Assembly: GCA_012514775.1 (NCBI GenBank) | Contig: JAAYZQ010000407.1 | Span: 1-6,663 of the forward strand | Reading direction: 5' to 3' | Source: Anaerolineaceae bacterium | GTDB lineage: Bacteria > Chloroflexota > Anaerolineae > JAAYZQ01 | Length of the DNA: 6,663 nucleotides | In this document: positions 5,729 to 6,663 of the stretch, in pieces | Layout: each line of letters opens with the position of its first letter | How positions within the stretch are numbered: position 1 is the stretch's first letter | Position numbers and translations under genes: made by a program | Notes under the pieces: model-generated | Databases searched by the model: none | What the model saw: only the letters and a program-made list of their open reading frames with translations | Told to the model about the DNA's origin: nothing

Positions 5729-6325
5729 TCACTTCCTTTCCACCATGCGCGATGCCAGCGCCGAAATGGCGCGGGCCTGTAGCATTTTGACAGCTCCCTC
5801 GCTCTTTTTGATCAACCGGGCGACCTCTTTGATGGGCAACCCGCCGCCGAACCGAAGGGCCAGGACCGTCTGCTGATCTTCGGTCAACCCCTGGATGGCC
5901 TCGTGCAGCTCGCGCCGCGCCCATGCCTGGTCCACGCTCTCGGCTAGCCCCATCTGCTCGGCAGCCATGGATTCATCGATGGCGACCAGATCCCAATGCT
6001 TCCGGGCGCGATAGTGTTCCTTCACAACGCGGGAGGCCGTGCCGTACAACCAGGGGCCGATGCTCCTCGGTTGGCCCAAGCGTTTGCGCAACGCAGCGAT
6101 AAAGCGGGTGAACACCTCACTCGTCAGGTCCTGTACGGTATGCAGATCGTCGACCCGGAAGGAGATGTAGCGATAGATGGCCGGATAGTAGGCATCGTGG
6201 ATCTCGGCCAGGGCATCCTGATCCAGGGTCCGGGCCTGGCCAAGCAGGGCTTTCTCGTCTCTCTCGTCTCGCATAAAGTAGCGTGCATGCTCCTTTTGAG
6301 CGGTTTCTGCAACGATCATTGTCAT
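5729..6325 (-). CDS. ECF-family RNA polymerase sigma factor
   Basis: A 198-residue extracytoplasmic-function sigma factor. Region 2 spans about residues 35-105, with the core-binding DLTSEVFTRF helix (66-75) and PWLYGTASRVV (91-101) in the -10-recognition part. Region 4 spans about 142-196, with LTEDQQTVLALRF (147-159) and the helix-turn-helix ending SEGAVKMLQARA (175-186) that reads the -35 element. No extra C-terminal domain is present, so it is a minimal ECF sigma. The ATG has GGAG 12 bases upstream, somewhat far; Met18 is a possible alternative start because the conserved part begins near residue 22. A housekeeping promoter lies just upstream. The anti-sigma gene follows after 4 bases. 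It should direct polymerase to a small regulon, released when the anti-sigma senses its signal. The ECF group number cannot be assigned by eye. Confidence 0.95.
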   Translation of the reverse strand: MTMIVAETAQKEHARYFMRDERDEKALLGQARTLDQDALAEIHDAYYPAIYRYISFRVDDLHTVQDLTSEVFTRFIAALRKRLGQPRSIGPWLYGTASRVVKEHYRARKHWDLVAIDESMAAEQMGLAESVDQAWARRELHEAIQGLTEDQQTVLALRFGGGLPIKEVARLIKKSEGAVKMLQARAISALASRMVERK

Positions 6326-6444
6326 GTCGTACTCTTGCTCCTTCTGCCATTGTACAAGCCAAAGAGCAAACGGTCAAAACGAGAGGTTCCCATGCCCTGG
6401 CCTGTGGCCGGGCTCTGCTTCCTTTCGTCGTTCACGACATTCAT
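6322..6444 (-). CDS. Doubtful 40-codon frame overlapping the sigma start (ATGA)
   Basis: A short frame of 40 codons (starting MNVVNDERKQ) follows AAGGAGG, although the spacing of 2 bases to its first ATG is too short; a GTG three codons in has a spacing of about 11. It ends in TGA overlapping the sigma ATG as ATGA, the arrangement of translationally coupled genes. Against it, the best sigma promoter lies inside the frame, no good promoter precedes it and the peptide resembles nothing I know. Probably chance, possibly a leader peptide. Confidence 0.2.
   Translation of the reverse strand: MNVVNDERKQSPATGQGMGTSRFDRLLFGLYNGRRSKSTT
6349..6377 (-). promoter_or_regulatory. Sigma-70-type promoter of the ECF sigma gene
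   Basis: On the minus strand TTGACC (6372-6377) and TACAAT (6349-6354) are separated by exactly 17 bases, matching 10 of 12 consensus positions. The expected start near 6342 leaves a leader of about 17 bases that contains the GGAG ribosome-binding site. This implies that the operon is transcribed by the housekeeping sigma rather than only by its own product. The -35 box overlaps one arm of an 11-bp inverted repeat. Confidence 0.7.
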
Positions 6445-6475
6445 TCCCTCCTTGTACCTATACGTGACCGTTTGC
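6366..6475. repeat. 11-bp inverted repeat upstream of the sigma gene
   Basis: GCAAACGGTCA at 6366-6376 is exactly complementary to TGACCGTTTGC at 6465-6475, with 88 bases between. One arm covers most of the sigma -35 box. The separation is long for an RNA hairpin, so paired binding sites for a regulator are more likely than a stem. A further GGGCAAA at 6489-6495 resembles a degenerate half-site. Confidence 0.5.
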
Positions 6476-6554
6476 CGCTAAAAGTAACGGGCAAATCGCA
6501 CAAACCACGGTATAGGGGCTGTCGACATTTTCCAAGCGAATGCTGAGTGCGAAT

Positions 6555-6583
6555 TTGACGGGGGGAAGAAGCTATGCTATATT
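6555..6583 (+). promoter_or_regulatory. Promoter of the tRNA-Asp gene
   Basis: TTGACG (6555-6560), a 17-base spacer and TATATT (6578-6583) match the housekeeping consensus at 10 of 12 positions. The predicted start, near 6590, is only about 7 bases before the mature tRNA 5' end, leaving a very short leader. Confidence 0.75.
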
Positions 6584-6596
6584 GTGCCACGTACCA

Positions 6597-6663
6597 GGGG
6601 GCGTAGTGTAGTGGTTAACATGTCGGCCTGTCAAGCCGAAGATCGCGGGTTCGAATCCCGTCG
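6597..6663 (+). tRNA. tRNA-Asp (anticodon GTC), 3' end cut by window
   Basis: The acceptor 5' strand GGGGGCG starts at 6597, followed by TA, a D arm (GTGT/ACAT around a loop with GG), an anticodon stem TCGGC/GCCGA with loop CTGTCAA (anticodon GTC at 6630-6632, reading GAC and GAT), a 5-base variable loop, and a T arm with TTCGAAT loop. The T stem has one G-U pair. The final acceptor strand and CCA lie beyond the window; the two visible bases CG fit the acceptor stem. It is transcribed divergently from the sigma gene. Confidence 0.96.

Noticed and set aside
5289..5876. Plus-strand 195-codon open frame
   Set aside because: It lies opposite the anti-sigma and sigma genes, has no recognisable fold, and reflects high GC content.
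6385..6390. GGAACC upstream of sigma as an ECF-type autoregulated -35 box
   Set aside because: No matching GTC-type -10 motif at the usual 16-18 base spacing was found.

Overview
The window looks like a GC-rich chromosomal segment from a member of the Chloroflexota, probably Anaerolineae-like. The main clues are a secreted protein ending in YLPLVLRN, a C-terminal signature I associate with exported proteins of that group, and an ECF sigma factor paired with a membrane anti-sigma of the DUF5667 kind. A bacterial SNF2 helicase next to a SWIM zinc-finger gene fits but is less specific. The assignment rests on recognition, not on a database search.

Layout. On the plus strand, positions 1-1029 hold the C-terminal part of a SNF2-family helicase, followed after 10 bases by a SWIM zinc-finger protein (1040-1987). 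Convergent to these, on the minus strand, is a run of expression-control genes: a CarD/CdnL-type RNA polymerase-binding regulator (2086-2595), an RRM RNA-binding protein (2767-3045) and a cold-shock protein (3054-3269). The last two form a tight dicistron: the ribosome-binding site of the RRM gene contains the stop codon of csp. Upstream of csp is a near-consensus promoter, and between promoter and gene sits a textbook intrinsic terminator, so the leader looks like an attenuator or a short RNA.

Still on the minus strand comes a second module, read from right to left: an ECF sigma factor (5729-6325), its probable transmembrane anti-sigma (4528-5724), and a secreted protein with about six 20-residue beta-solenoid-like repeats plus an Ig-like domain (3470-4348). 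The anti-sigma has an unusual 146-residue extracytoplasmic tail that is about 70% aspartate, punctuated by nine Leu-Tyr pairs, and encoded by a GAC/GAT microsatellite-like tract. Sigma and anti-sigma are separated by 4 bases. The secreted gene follows after 179 bases with no obvious terminator, so the three may form one regulatory unit: envelope sensor, sigma factor and an exported target.

At the right edge, divergent from the sigma gene, is a tRNA-Asp(GTC) gene cut by the window end, with its own sigma-70-type promoter. The 271-base gap between sigma and tRNA holds a good promoter for sigma, an 11-bp inverted repeat overlapping its -35 box, and a doubtful 40-codon reading frame. No gap between genes exceeds 300 bases. 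No CRISPR array, insertion sequence or rRNA was seen.
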